Source of the DNA: Agrobacterium arsenijevicii
GTDB lineage: Bacteria; Pseudomonadota; Alphaproteobacteria; Rhizobiales; Rhizobiaceae
NCBI GenBank assembly: GCA_000949895.1
Contig: JWIT01000004.1
Coordinates: 292,012 to 356,011 of the forward strand
Length of the DNA stretch: 64,000 bases
Reading direction: 5' to 3'
A model generated the notes under the pieces. The model was not told the DNA's origin. It did no database searches and saw only the letters and a program-made list of their open reading frames with translations. How positions within the stretch are numbered: position 1 is the first letter of the stretch; each line of letters begins with the position of its first letter. The position numbers were made by a program, and so were the translations under genes. This document shows positions 1-17,349 of this stretch, one piece after another.

Positions 1-852
1 CCGCAGACCCGCGAGCACATCCTGCTCGCTCGCCAGGTTGGCGTTCCGGCAATCGTCGTGTTCCTCAACAAGGTCGACCAGGTTGACGACGCCGAGCTTC
101 TCGAGCTCGTTGAACTGGAAGTTCGCGAACTTCTGTCGTCCTACGACTTCCCGGGCGACGATATCCCGATCGTCAAGGGTTCGGCACTTGCCGCTCTTGA
201 AGATTCCGACAAGAAGATCGGTGAAGACGCAATCCGCGAGCTGATGGCTGCTGTTGACGCCTACATCCCGACGCCTGAGCGTCCGATCGACCAGCCGTTC
301 CTGATGCCGATCGAAGACGTGTTCTCGATCTCTGGCCGTGGTACGGTTGTGACGGGTCGCGTTGAGCGCGGTATCGTCAAGGTTGGTGAAGAAGTCGAGA
401 TCGTCGGCATTCGTCCGACCTCGAAGACGACGGTTACCGGCGTTGAAATGTTCCGCAAGCTGCTCGACCAGGGCCAGGCCGGCGACAACATCGGTGCGCT
501 GGTTCGCGGCGTTACTCGTGACGGCGTTGAGCGTGGTCAGATCCTGTGCAAGCCGGGTTCGGTCAAGCCGCACAAGAAGTTCATGGCAGAAGCCTACATC
601 CTGACGAAGGAAGAAGGCGGCCGTCATACGCCGTTCTTCACGAACTACCGTCCGCAGTTCTACTTCCGTACGACTGACGTGACCGGCATCGTGTCGCTTC
701 CTGAAGGCACGGAAATGGTTATGCCTGGCGACAACGTCACGGTTGAAGTCGAGCTGATCGTTCCGATCGCGATGGAAGAAAAACTGCGCTTCGCTATCCG
801 CGAAGGCGGCCGTACCGTCGGCGCCGGCATCGTGGCCTCGATCGTCGAGTAA
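1..852 (+). CDS. tuf: Elongation factor Tu, 3' part (5' end cut by window edge)
   Basis: EF-Tu delivers aminoacyl-tRNA to the ribosomal A site in a GTP-dependent way. Position 1 is in frame, and aligning with the second copy at 19516 shows that 108 N-terminal codons lie outside the window, so 283 of 391 residues are visible. The visible part starts inside the GTPase domain, includes the G4 motif NKVD, and contains the complete beta-barrel domains 2 and 3, ending at a TAA. It is nearly identical to the copy at 19516-20749; the handful of differences seen by eye are synonymous, which fits gene conversion between duplicate tuf genes. This copy has an uninterrupted frame and is presumably the functional one. 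Confidence 0.98.
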   Translation, partial: PQTREHILLARQVGVPAIVVFLNKVDQVDDAELLELVELEVRELLSSYDFPGDDIPIVKGSALAALEDSDKKIGEDAIRELMAAVDAYIPTPERPIDQPFLMPIEDVFSISGRGTVVTGRVERGIVKVGEEVEIVGIRPTSKTTVTGVEMFRKLLDQGQAGDNIGALVRGVTRDGVERGQILCKPGSVKPHKKFMAEAYILTKEEGGRHTPFFTNYRPQFYFRTTDVTGIVSLPEGTEMVMPGDNVTVEVELIVPIAMEEKLRFAIREGGRTVGAGIVASIVE

Positions 853-875
853 TTTCAAACCCGCAAGGGCTTGAG

Positions 876-906
876 AAAAACCCCGCTGGAGACAGCGGGG
901 TTTTTT
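876..906 (+). terminator. Rho-independent terminator after tuf
   Basis: Perfect 7-bp GC-rich stem (881-887 with 894-900) and a 6-nt loop, flanked by five A before and six T after. It can act on both strands, so it would end tuf transcription and also the convergent phosphatase gene at 922. Confidence 0.9.
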
Positions 907-921
907 GTTGCGTGAAAAGGC

Positions 922-1509
922 TCAGCAGTCGATCCGTACGATGTCGCCGTCGTTCAGATGGAAGAACGCGTCCTGTGGCACATCGAGGCGCAGCGCTACC
1001 TCTTTCGAAAGGTTGGCATAAACGCCGCGCAATATGCGGCTCGTTATGCCGTGGCAGATGACGATCGCATCGCGGGCCTGCCTTTGCCTGATCGTCTCCA
1101 GACTGCGGGCCACACGGCCCATCATTCTTTCGAAGGTTTCGCCACCGGGTGCGTGAAAAAACCATTCGTGCGGATCCAGCCCGTCGCGCATGCCGGGATA
1201 TTCCTGATCGATCTCGTAATCCGTCAGGCCGTCCCATGCGCCCATGCCGATTTCCATCAGGCCGGGATCGAGGGTGATGCCGTCGATCATGCCGATCTCG
1301 CCCGCGACGATCTCGCAGGTCTGCCTTGCCCGCCCGAGCGGACTTGAGAAAATATGCACCTCATCGGTTCTGGTCAGCGCGGCGAGTCTCTGTCCCATGC
1401 GCATCGCCTGTTGCCGCCCAAGTTCCGTCAGGGGCGAATCGACCTGGCCTTGCCAGCGGCGGGCGGCGTTAAATTCGGTCTGGCCGTGGCGGACGAGATA
1501 AATACTCAT
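922..1509 (-). CDS. Histidine phosphatase family protein (phosphoglycerate mutase-like)
   Basis: A 195-residue protein of the histidine phosphatase superfamily. The N-terminal RHG motif (residues 7-9, in LVRHGQTEFN) supplies the phospho-accepting histidine, and a second conserved histidine lies at about residue 153 in VICHGITSR. The length fits small broad-specificity phosphatases or cofactor-independent mutases of this family; the substrate cannot be told from sequence. I chose the ATG at 1509 because the family motif begins directly after it; a longer open frame to 1659 would add 50 residues without family character. It is convergent with tuf and shares its bidirectional terminator. Confidence 0.85.
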   Translation of the reverse strand: MSIYLVRHGQTEFNAARRWQGQVDSPLTELGRQQAMRMGQRLAALTRTDEVHIFSSPLGRARQTCEIVAGEIGMIDGITLDPGLMEIGMGAWDGLTDYEIDQEYPGMRDGLDPHEWFFHAPGGETFERMMGRVARSLETIRQRQARDAIVICHGITSRILRGVYANLSKEVALRLDVPQDAFFHLNDGDIVRIDC

Positions 1510-1623
1510 GGGCTTTCCTGCAAAGTGTGTGTGGAAGATCAAGGAAATAAGGAGTGTGCGGTGGCGCGGCAGGCGTGGTGTCGGCGTATTTTGCCAGACT
1601 ATGTGAAAAAACAAAAAACAGAC

Positions 1624-1652
1624 TTGCCATTCTTTTCCGTGCGCCTTAAAGG
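1624..1652 (+). promoter_or_regulatory. Possible promoter for tRNA-Trp
   Basis: TTGCCA, a 17-nt spacer and TAAAGG lie about 50 nt upstream of the tRNA. The -35 half fits alphaproteobacterial housekeeping promoters but the -10 is weak. Inference only. Confidence 0.3.
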
Positions 1653-1702
1653 AACGCATACCGAAGCGGCCAAGTGATTTTCTTGGTCGGCTACGGTGTT
1701 AA

Positions 1703-1778
<76 letters not shown>

Positions 1779-1861
1779 CTTTCCATTCGCAAGCGCGGTC
1801 ATCGCTGCATGGCAGATGGGTGCCGGTTTTCCGGCGAATTTCGCCGAATGTCGATTTCCTC

Positions 1862-1890
1862 TTGTTAAAAGGGGAATCGGTGTTTATGTA
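1862..1890 (+). promoter_or_regulatory. Likely promoter for secE-nusG
   Basis: TTGTTA, a 17-nt spacer and TATGTA, with the -10 about 70 nt upstream of the secE ATG. Spacing is ideal and both hexamers are close to the housekeeping consensus. No experiment supports it; the genes could also be read through from tRNA-Trp. Confidence 0.45.
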
Positions 1891-1962
1891 AGGTCAAAAC
1901 AGACACGCGGTGCGTGGGGCTGATTAGTTCGGCTTTACGCGCCGTAATTGCGTGGGCAGTCA

Positions 1963-2163
1963 ATGGCATCCAAAACCAATCCGTTTACGTTTCTGCAGCA
2001 GGTTCGCGCCGAAGCGTCTAAAATCACATGGCCGTCTCGCCGCGAGACCATGATTTCGACGGCAATGGTGCTGGTGATGGTCATTTTTGCGGCTCTGTTC
2101 TTCTTTGCTGCTGACCAGCTCATCGGCTGGGTGCTTAGCCTCGTGCTGAACGTCGGCCGGTAA
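1963..2163 (+). CDS. secE: Preprotein translocase subunit SecE
   Basis: A 66-residue single-span form of SecE, the clamp subunit of the SecYEG channel in the inner membrane. The cytoplasmic N-terminus carries the conserved amphipathic element (about residues 9-24, with ITWPSRRET), followed by one hydrophobic span at about residues 30-60. I took the ATG at 1963 because the family motif follows shortly; an upstream TTG at 1948 is possible but adds only five residues. nusG starts 23 nt downstream, the standard secE-nusG pair. Confidence 0.95.
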   Translation: MASKTNPFTFLQQVRAEASKITWPSRRETMISTAMVLVMVIFAALFFFAADQLIGWVLSLVLNVGR

Positions 2164-2186
2164 CGGATTGAACGGAGAATAAAAAA

Positions 2187-2717
2187 ATGGCAGCGCGCTG
2201 GTATATCGTTCACGCATATTCGAATTTCGAAAAGAAGGTCGCTGAGTCGATCGAAGAGAAGGCCCGTCAGAAGGGTCTTTCTCATCTTTTCGAGAAAATC
2301 CTCGTGCCGACCGAAAAGGTTGTCGAGGTGCGTCGTGGCCGTAAGGTCGACAGCGAGCGCAAGTTCTTTCCGGGTTACGTGCTGGTGCGCGCCAACCTGA
2401 CGGATGAGGCCTATCACCTCATCAAGAACACGCCGAAGGTGACCGGCTTCCTCGGTTCGGACAATAAGCCTGTTCCGATTCCGGATTATGAAGCCGATCG
2501 TATTCTCGGTCAGGTTCAGGAAGGTGTCGAGCGTCCGAAGTCTTCGGTTTCGTTCGAGATCGGCGAACAGGTTCGCGTTTCCGATGGTCCGTTCGCGTCG
2601 TTCAACGGCGTTGTTCAGGATGTCGACGAAGAGCGTTCGCGCCTGAAGGTGGAAGTTTCGATTTTCGGCCGCGCTACGCCGGTCGAGCTGGAATACAGTC
2701 AGGTCGAGAAGGTCTGA
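2187..2717 (+). CDS. nusG: Transcription termination/antitermination protein NusG
   Basis: A 176-residue NusG that binds RNA polymerase, suppresses pausing and links the polymerase to Rho or to ribosomal protein S10. The N-terminal NGN domain starts with WYIVHAYSNFE and includes FFPGYVLVRA; the C-terminal KOW domain (about residues 123-176) includes VRVSDGPFASFNGVVQDVD. The length is typical. A purine-rich ribosome-binding site (GGAGAA) precedes the ATG. It lies between secE and rplK. Confidence 0.97.
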   Translation: MAARWYIVHAYSNFEKKVAESIEEKARQKGLSHLFEKILVPTEKVVEVRRGRKVDSERKFFPGYVLVRANLTDEAYHLIKNTPKVTGFLGSDNKPVPIPDYEADRILGQVQEGVERPKSSVSFEIGEQVRVSDGPFASFNGVVQDVDEERSRLKVEVSIFGRATPVELEYSQVEKV

Positions 2718-2861
2718 CTGGAGGGGTGAGACCCCAATCGCGTGGAAGGCAAACGGGCTCCCATAGCCGGGGCAGGGCGCCGCACCACGCAACCGCAGCC
2801 GCCGGAGAGATCCGGCCCAAGAGAGACCGGGAAACCGGTTTGAATTGAAAGGCAGAGAGAA

Positions 2862-3293
2862 ATGGCTAAGAAAGTTATGGGCCAGCTCAAGCTGCAGGTG
2901 AAGGCAGGGTCGGCTAATCCGTCCCCGCCGATCGGTCCTGCACTTGGTCAGCGTGGCATCAACATCATGGAATTCTGCAAGGCGTTCAATGCCGCCACGC
3001 AGGAAATGGAAAAGGGTATGCCGATCCCGGTCGTCATCACCTATTACCAGGACAAGTCCTTCACCTTCGTCATGAAGCAGCCGCCGATGACCTATTGGCT
3101 GAAGAAGGAAGCAAAGATCACCGCTGGCTCCAAGACGCCCGGCAAGGGTGCTTCGGTTGGTTCCATCACTAAGGCTCAGGTCAAGACGATCGCTGAAGCC
3201 AAGATGAAGGATCTGAATGCTGCCGATATCGAAGGCGCAATGGCAATGGTTGAGGGCTCTGCCCGCGCCATGGGCCTGGAAGTGGTAGGTTGA
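2862..3293 (+). CDS. rplK: 50S ribosomal protein L11
   Basis: A 143-residue L11, part of the GTPase-associated centre of the large subunit, where it binds 23S rRNA and is contacted by elongation factors and the stringent factor. The N-terminal domain has the proline-rich [20 protein letters not shown] segment and the C-terminal RNA-binding domain ends near [10 protein letters not shown]. The 144-nt gap after nusG is GC-rich, with no clear promoter. rplA starts 2 nt after the stop, so the two are translationally coupled. Confidence 0.98.
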   Translation: MAKKVMGQLKLQVKAGSANPSPPIGPALGQRGINIMEFCKAFNAATQEMEKGMPIPVVITYYQDKSFTFVMKQPPMTYWLKKEAKITAGSKTPGKGASVGSITKAQVKTIAEAKMKDLNAADIEGAMAMVEGSARAMGLEVVG

Positions 3294-3295
3294 TC

Positions 3296-3991
3296 ATGGC
3301 CAAGGTAGCAAAGCGTATTCAGAAGATCCGCGAAGGCGTGGATCCCAACAAGCTCTACGTTCTCACCGACGCCATTTCGATGGTCAAGGAACGTGCAATC
3401 GCCAAGTTCGACGAAACCGTTGAAGTTTCGATGAACCTCGGCGTTGACCCGCGTCATGCGGACCAGATGGTTCGTGGCGTTGTCAACCTGCCGAACGGCA
3501 CGGGCCGTGACGTTCGCGTCGCCGTTTTCGCCCGTGGCGCCAAGGCTGATGAAGCCACGGCTGCTGGCGCTGACGTTGTTGGTGCGGAAGAACTGGTTGA
3601 AATCGTTCAGGGCGGCAAGATCGACTTCGATCGTTGCATCGCGACCCCGGACATGATGCCGCTCGTCGGCCGTCTCGGCAAGGTACTCGGCCCGCGTGGC
3701 ATGATGCCGAACCCGAAGGTCGGTACGGTGACGATGGATGTTGCCGGCGCCGTCAAGGCGTCCAAGGGCGGCGCTGTTGAATTCCGCGTCGAAAAGGCCG
3801 GTATCGTACACGCTGGCATTGGCAAAGCTTCGTTCGACGCCAAGGCTCTTGAAGAAAACATCAAGGCTTTCGCCGATGCGGTCATCAAGGCAAAGCCGAC
3901 GGGTGCCAAGGGCAACTACGTCAAGCGCGTTGCCATTTCCTCGACCATGGGTCCGGGCGTCAAGATCGACCCTTCGTCGGTTTCGGCTTAA
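3296..3991 (+). CDS. rplA: 50S ribosomal protein L1
   Basis: A 231-residue L1, the mobile L1-stalk protein that helps move deacylated tRNA and in many bacteria represses its own operon. The signature [15 protein letters not shown] lies at about residues 122-136. The ATG at 3296 starts MAKVAKRI, the usual N-terminus; a TTG six bases upstream overlaps the rplK stop and is less likely. Tight coupling to rplK supports joint L1 feedback control, as known for the L11 operon of E. coli. Confidence 0.97.
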   Translation: MAKVAKRIQKIREGVDPNKLYVLTDAISMVKERAIAKFDETVEVSMNLGVDPRHADQMVRGVVNLPNGTGRDVRVAVFARGAKADEATAAGADVVGAEELVEIVQGGKIDFDRCIATPDMMPLVGRLGKVLGPRGMMPNPKVGTVTMDVAGAVKASKGGAVEFRVEKAGIVHAGIGKASFDAKALEENIKAFADAVIKAKPTGAKGNYVKRVAISSTMGPGVKIDPSSVSA

Positions 3992-4346
3992 TCAATTCTC
4001 GCGCTTCCTTGGGGGAGTGTGAATAAAAGAATTTCCGGCTCTCAGGGAGCCGGAGATTTCCGGGGAAACCCGGAACTCCTGTCCGAGATTGCGGGTGGCC
4101 ATGTCCTTCGGGGTTTGGCCTTAATCATTCAACCTGCATGAGACGGGTGAGGCTGGATTTGAGGCATCGCAGATGCCTGACTATCCGGTTCGAACCTGGT
4201 GTGCCTGTGCCTGAAGCCGTTTGCGGCGACAGAGCGGGGGACAGGATCCTCGAGCGTCGCTCGGGATCTTTGTAAAAAGGTCCCTTGGGGCAAAGGCAAA
4301 CCCGACGGGTTCACACTTATGTGGCCCCGTCTACTGGAGACAGACA
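3992..4346 (+). promoter_or_regulatory. rplJ leader region with two hairpins
   Basis: A 355-nt gap between rplA and rplJ with no plausible gene. It holds two perfect hairpins: 8-bp arms at 4034-4041/4047-4054 and 7-bp arms at 4058-4064/4069-4075. Neither is followed by a T run. In many bacteria the L10-L12 complex binds the rplJ leader RNA and represses translation, and the length and position here fit such a leader. The exact binding element was not identified. Confidence 0.5.
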
Positions 4347-4865
4347 GTGGAAAGAGCGGAAAAACGCGAATTCGTCACGGAGCTGAACGAAGTCTTCAAG
4401 GCTTCCGGTTCGGTTGTCGTGGCCCACTATGCTGGTGTCACCGTTGCGCAAATGAACGACTTCCGTTCGAAAATGCGCGCTGCCGGAGGCACCGTCAAGG
4501 TCGCGAAGAACCGCCTGGCCAAGATCGCTCTTCAGGGCACGGAGTCGGAAGGGATGACAAATCTCTTCAAGGGCCAGACGCTGATTGCATACAGCGTCGA
4601 CCCTATGATCGCTCCGAAAGTCGTCATGGACTTCGCAAAGACCAACGATAAAGTCGTTGTTCTCGGCGGTTCCATGGGCGCAACCACGCTCAACGCCGAA
4701 GCAGTCAAGTCGCTTGCGACCCTGCCTTCGCTGGACGAGCTTCGCGCAAAGCTGCTGGGCCTTCTCAATGCCCCGGCAACTCGCGTCGCTACGGTTGTCG
4801 CAGCACCTGCAAGCCAGCTTGCACGCGTGTTTTCGGCTTACGCCAAGAAGGACGAAGCCGCTTAA
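4347..4865 (+). CDS. rplJ: 50S ribosomal protein L10
   Basis: A 172-residue L10, the base of the ribosomal stalk that anchors L7/L12 dimers. The N-terminal rRNA-binding domain includes [15 protein letters not shown], and the C-terminal helix ([15 protein letters not shown]) would hold the L12 dimers. The start is a GTG at 4347 preceded by CTGGAGA, giving the usual start with ERAEKREFV; upstream in-frame starts would add leader sequence. Next gene rplL follows after 58 nt. Confidence 0.95.
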   Translation: MERAEKREFVTELNEVFKASGSVVVAHYAGVTVAQMNDFRSKMRAAGGTVKVAKNRLAKIALQGTESEGMTNLFKGQTLIAYSVDPMIAPKVVMDFAKTNDKVVVLGGSMGATTLNAEAVKSLATLPSLDELRAKLLGLLNAPATRVATVVAAPASQLARVFSAYAKKDEAA

Positions 4866-4923
4866 GGCGGTTTTTCGCTGTAAATATTCTAACCGGTTCG
4901 AACCGAATTAAAGGAACTGAAAC

Positions 4924-5298
4924 ATGACTGATCTCGCAAAGATCGTAGACGACCTCTCCGCATTGACCGTTCTGGAAGCTGCAGAACTGTCCAAGCTTCT
5001 TGAAGAAAAGTGGGGCGTTTCCGCTGCTGCTCCGGTAGCTGTTGCTGCTGCTGCTGGCGGTGCTGCTGCTGTTGTTGAAGAAGAAAAGACTGAATTCGAC
5101 GTTGTCCTGGTTGACGCTGGCGCCAACAAGATCAACGTCATCAAGGAAGTCCGCGCTATCACGGGTCTCGGCCTGAAGGAAGCTAAGGACCTCGTTGAAG
5201 GCGCACCGAAGGCTGTCAAGGAAGCTGTTTCCAAGGCTGAAGCTGCTGATCTCAAGAAGAAGCTTGAAGACGCAGGCGCCAAGGTCGACGTTAAGTAA
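4924..5298 (+). CDS. rplL: 50S ribosomal protein L7/L12
   Basis: A 124-residue stalk protein that recruits translational GTPases. It has the expected layout: N-terminal dimerisation helices (residues 1-32), an Ala/Val-rich flexible hinge (about 35-55), and a C-terminal factor-binding domain containing [21 protein letters not shown]. Codon use is strongly biased toward GCT/GTT, as in other highly expressed genes here. rpoB lies 262 nt downstream beyond two hairpins. Confidence 0.98.
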   Translation: MTDLAKIVDDLSALTVLEAAELSKLLEEKWGVSAAAPVAVAAAAGGAAAVVEEEKTEFDVVLVDAGANKINVIKEVRAITGLGLKEAKDLVEGAPKAVKEAVSKAEAADLKKKLEDAGAKVDVK

Positions 5299-5313
5299 TC
5301 TTGCGATTGCTTG

Positions 5314-5340
5314 CGGGGGAGGCTGTCTCAGCCTTCCCCG
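5314..5340 (+). promoter_or_regulatory. Hairpin in rplL-rpoB gap (attenuator candidate)
   Basis: A 12-bp stem with one G-T pair (5314-5325 with 5329-5340) and a TCT loop, 16 nt after the rplL stop. It is followed by mixed sequence rather than a T run, so it may attenuate transcription or stabilise the 3' end of the rplL mRNA. E. coli has a partial terminator at the same place. Confidence 0.5.
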
Positions 5341-5361
5341 TCTGTCCTCGTTATCCAACTT

Positions 5362-5399
5362 ATTACCCAAAAGCCGCGTGAAAATGGCTTTTGGGTAAT
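5362..5399 (+). promoter_or_regulatory. Long perfect hairpin upstream of rpoB (processing-site candidate)
   Basis: Two perfect 14-nt arms (5362-5375 and 5386-5399) with a 10-nt loop and no following T run. A long regular duplex here resembles the RNase III cleavage site between rplL and rpoB in E. coli, but this is an analogy from position and shape. Confidence 0.5.
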
Positions 5400-5560
5400 G
5401 GGTTCTTCAAGAGAATGGTTCCGAACCGGCTCATCTAGGCAATCCGGCCTGATCGATCCGGGATGTGGAACGAGATTGATGATACCCATTGCTTGACGGG
5501 ATCGACTGGCCATCGGTTCCCGTCCGTTGCAGGCCCGGATGCAATTTTAAAGGAGCGACG

Positions 5561-9697
<4,137 letters not shown>

Positions 9698-9877
9698 AAT
9701 TGAGAGAGGCGGGCGCCTTCTAGGCGCCTGCCGGTTCCCCGGCGACCTGCGGTTGCCGAGGGACACTTTCGCCGCATTGTGCGGTTAATCCGTATTTAAA
9801 GCTCTGGACGGTGACCCGGGAAGAAGCCGGTCCGGATGCAAACAGGGGCAGCAGCTAGCCTCTCAAGGAGACAAGGC

Positions 9878-14083
<4,206 letters not shown>

Positions 14084-14099
14084 GGTCAGCTAAAGGGCA

Positions 14100-14117
14100 G
14101 GGGCTTTGCGAAGCCCC
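14100..14117 (+). other. Small hairpin just after rpoC
   Basis: A 7-bp stem (GGGGCTT with AAGCCCC) around a TGCG loop, 16 nt after the rpoC stop and 14 nt before the main terminator. It probably stabilises the mRNA 3' end; there is no T run. Confidence 0.4.
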
Positions 14118-14131
14118 GCCAAAGTTCAGTA

Positions 14132-14161
14132 AAACGCCCGGAGCAATCCGGGCGTTTTTTG
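14132..14161 (+). terminator. Rho-independent terminator after rpoC
   Basis: An 11-bp perfect stem (AAACGCCCGGA with its complement), a GCAA tetraloop and a run of six T. It closes the secE-to-rpoC block. Confidence 0.92.
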
Positions 14162-14217
14162 TTTCGGGATGGTTCAAGGGGGGCGGGTCTTTCAGGTTAC
14201 CTGCCGCTTCGCGGGGC

Positions 14218-15303
14218 TTAGCCCTGTTCGCCGATGGTGTAGCGCGTCAAAACGGAAAGCCGGCGAACGAGATCGGTCTGGCCGGTGCTGCCGGTCTTTG
14301 CATAGATAGACTTGGCGTTGCTGCGAACCGTTTCATGGGAGATCTGGAGTTGCTTCGCCACGGAGGGAAGCGAAAGGCCCTTCAGGATTTCCTGAGCGAC
14401 GCGGGCCTCGCCCTTGGTGAGATCGTACAGCCCCTTAAGGAGCGATGTGGCGTCGGCAACAGTATCCGACGGTTGCGATATCAGCACGATGGCGCTGCCG
14501 TTCGGGGACAAATCCAGCGCGTCCTTGCGCAGCGGTATGACATGAAGGATGCAGGCCCTGTCTTCGCAGGGCGGCAGGGGGAAGGAACTGACACTGCCCC
14601 CGGCAAGCGCCTTGTAGAGCAGCCGGTTTAGTCTCTCGTCAAAGATCAAGATCCTGTCGCGGGCGCTGGTAGAAATACACTTTCTGGTCGTCTCAAACAG
14701 GGTATTGGTGGAAAGAACGCGCCCACTCGCCTGGAGCACTGCCGCTGGCGCGCCGATGGCGTTGAGGCCAAGTGTCATGGCATTGGCCTTCTGGCGTTGC
14801 AGCCCTGTTGCGAGGGTGAGGCTGCGGGCGATATGCGGCCTCAGCCGGGCGAGTGCCGCCATCGTCTCCGGTCCGATGATGCCGCTGTCGAGCTTGCGTT
14901 CGAACAACACCGTCATCTCAGGGTGGTCCGGTGGCGCGACCTGCGTCGCCACCCCATATCCCAGTCCGCGCGGCATGAGGAAATCACGCACGATCGGCAG
15001 CCCGGCCCATTCGTCATGGGTGAAAACATCGAAATCGTGCACGAAGGAAAACTGCCCCTCGCGGACAGCGCGGGCGAGGCGGTCGTTGCGGTGGTTCCAG
15101 CCACCCTTCATGAAGGCTTGCATCAACTCCTGGAAGTTGGCCGTATAGAGCCAGGCTTCCTCCGCGCCCTTGCCCCAGGTGAGGGCGCCGCCCCAGAAAT
15201 CGAGCCGGTGGCCAATTGCGGCTATCACATTCACCCAACGGTCGGGAAAAAGTGCTGCCTCGTAGATGTCATCGATAATGTCTGCCGAAGATATATTATC
15301 CAA
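14218..15303 (-). CDS. LuxR-family transcriptional regulator (solo)
   Basis: A 361-residue protein with a C-terminal LuxR/GerE-type helix-turn-helix (about residues 292-350; TKGEARVAQEILKGLSLPS then VAKQLQISHETVRSNAKSIY). The first 280 residues look like a sensory region but show no motif I can name; the acyl-homoserine-lactone-binding tryptophan/aspartate pattern is not evident. There is no luxI-type synthase nearby, so if it senses a signal it does so as a solo regulator. It lies on the minus strand between two ribosomal operons, with AT-rich DNA upstream of its start. Target and signal are unknown. Confidence 0.8.
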   Translation of the reverse strand: MDNISSADIIDDIYEAALFPDRWVNVIAAIGHRLDFWGGALTWGKGAEEAWLYTANFQELMQAFMKGGWNHRNDRLARAVREGQFSFVHDFDVFTHDEWAGLPIVRDFLMPRGLGYGVATQVAPPDHPEMTVLFERKLDSGIIGPETMAALARLRPHIARSLTLATGLQRQKANAMTLGLNAIGAPAAVLQASGRVLSTNTLFETTRKCISTSARDRILIFDERLNRLLYKALAGGSVSSFPLPPCEDRACILHVIPLRKDALDLSPNGSAIVLISQPSDTVADATSLLKGLYDLTKGEARVAQEILKGLSLPSVAKQLQISHETVRSNAKSIYAKTGSTGQTDLVRRLSVLTRYTIGEQG

Positions 15304-15572
15304 CCCGCCACCGAAATCATGCGTTTGGATTACCCTAATCGTATATCTTTTGGTTATTCAACAGAAATACAATTAATACTATTATAGTCAAAGTACATAT
15401 TCTATGAGTGACTTAATATATTGAGGATTTCGCCGAAAGGGTCAGGCCGGAACGTGCGGCGAACGCACCGGATTTCTGTAGTGGGATCAAGCTATGGAAG
15501 ACACCCGCCCTTGCGAGGTCGGGTGTCATTATGTCGGCGACGATGCGCTTCGCCGCCTTGGAGGGCCATGCC
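15304..15572. other. Intergenic region, AT-rich then GC-rich, no gene supported
   Basis: The part next to the LuxR gene (15304-15420) is markedly AT-rich and likely holds its promoter. The rest contains an inverted repeat with 8-nt arms (15500-15507/15520-15527). A 76-codon minus-strand frame across the region overlaps the neighbouring gene and is not convincing. Confidence 0.5.
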
Positions 15573-15866
15573 TCAGGCGAAACGGATGATGGCGACTTCG
15601 CCTTCAAGTGCGCCCTGATAGGCGGAAGCATGCGGTTCTTCATCTGGAACTTCGGTCAGCATGCCGATCTGGTCGAGGTCGGCTTCGATGAAGCCTTCCT
15701 CGGAAAGCGCGTTCAGCGTTTCGCGCACGGCGGTGTCGTCGTCCGGCGCCCGCAGGATGACGTGGATGTCGATGCCTTCGGAATTGTCGTGCTCGTAAGC
15801 CTTGCCGATGACGATGAAGACCATCGGCTCGTCGCGTCCGTTGTCGTTGTCGGGGAGGGTGGTCAT
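15573..15866 (-). CDS. Hypothetical small acidic protein (97 aa)
   Basis: A 97-residue acidic protein starting MTTLPDNDNGRDEPMVFIVI. No signal peptide or membrane span is visible. The middle (residues 15-75) alternates hydrophobic and charged residues, suggesting a compact alpha/beta fold, and includes DDDTAVRETLNALSEEGFIE. I do not recognise the family. Normal codon use, a clear start and a clean stop support a real gene. It sits upstream of the LuxR gene on the same strand, 269 nt away, too far to call an operon. Confidence 0.65.
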   Translation of the reverse strand: MTTLPDNDNGRDEPMVFIVIGKAYEHDNSEGIDIHVILRAPDDDTAVRETLNALSEEGFIEADLDQIGMLTEVPDEEPHASAYQGALEGEVAIIRFA

Positions 15867-16395
15867 GACGCGGTTCCTTGATATGTCGTTGTGGAGTATG
15901 CGGGCCGGCCGGAATCGGTCTTGCGCACGGCGGGGCCAGCTCCGGCCCGCTTGAGGGAATCAATAGACGGATTTTGTGAAAAGCCAAAGGCCGGAGGTCA
16001 AAATCGCTGCTGTCGGCGATGACTTATGTTAGAAGGAGGGGGAAATGGCCCGTGCGCAGGCTTTGTGGCCGCGGGTGCCAGCGCAAAATGTGGATTCGCC
16101 CTTGACGAAAGCTGGCTAAAACAGTAGTACGCCCGCCATCGGAGCCTCTATCTGTGCTGGCCGTTCGGAAACGTTTTTCCCGAACATCATCTCAAATGAA
16201 GCTTCATTGCACGTAGAAGACACGAATGTTGCACGCAAGACGCCTCATCCGGCGTCCTCTGCTCTTGGTGGTCCATCCGTGAAAACGGATCGGGCCACGT
16301 TTTGCGCATGAGGATATATGCGTGCTTCGTCGCCGGAAACGGCATAGCCGCCACCCGTGAGGGTGGCTAAAGTAGTTTTTGCAAGGGATGGTTAT
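15867..16395. other. Intergenic region upstream of the str operon
   Basis: 529 nt with no convincing gene. It contains the likely rpsL promoter at 16102-16130 and a long leader of about 260 nt before rpsL. A long mRNA leader ahead of rpsL suggests post-transcriptional control, but no recognised element was found. Confidence 0.5.
16102..16130 (+). promoter_or_regulatory. Likely promoter of rpsL-rpsG-fusA-tuf
   Basis: CTTGACG, a 17-nt spacer and TAGTAC. The CTTGAC -35 matches the strong housekeeping consensus of rhizobia; the -10 is acceptable. It is the best candidate in this gap. Confidence 0.45.
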
Positions 16396-16767
16396 ATGCC
16401 TACCGTAAACCAGCTGATCCGCAAGCCTCGCCAGGCACAGGTAAAGCGCAACAAGGTTCCTGCACTTCAGGAAAACCCGCAGAAGCGTGGCGTTTGCACC
16501 CGCGTTTACACGACGACCCCGAAAAAGCCGAACTCGGCTCTGCGTAAGGTTGCCAAGATCCGCCTCACCAACGGCTTCGAAGTCATCGGCTACATTCCGG
16601 GCGAAGGTCACAACCTTCAGGAACACTCCGTGGTCATGATCCGCGGCGGCCGCGTAAAGGACTTGCCGGGCGTGCGTTACCACATCATCCGCGGTGTTCT
16701 CGATACCCAGGGCGTCAAGAACCGCAAGCAGCGCCGTTCGAAGTACGGTGCGAAGCGTCCGAAGTAA
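16396..16767 (+). CDS. rpsL: 30S ribosomal protein S12
   Basis: A 123-residue S12 at the decoding centre of the small subunit. The two loops where streptomycin-resistance changes arise are wild type: [11 protein letters not shown] (lysine equivalent to E. coli Lys43) and [13 protein letters not shown] (Lys88 equivalent, next to the aspartate modified by RimO in E. coli). The ATG at 16396 gives the standard [12 protein letters not shown] start; an in-frame start at 16357 adds unrelated residues. First gene of the str operon. Confidence 0.98.
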
Positions 16768-16832
16768 TTTTCGGCAACAACAATCAGGCGCTGCGCGAGG
16801 TTCTCCGCGTGGTTTAGCGTCAATAACATTGA

Positions 16833-17315
<483 letters not shown>

Positions 17316-17349
17316 TCTTAAACGGTCGCATATCGAAAGGCAGTCCATT

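Noticed and set aside
15413-15643. 76-codon minus-strand frame between the LuxR gene and the small acidic protein
   Set aside because: It overlaps the 3' end of the better supported 97-residue gene on the same strand in another frame, and shows no domain or good ribosome-binding site.
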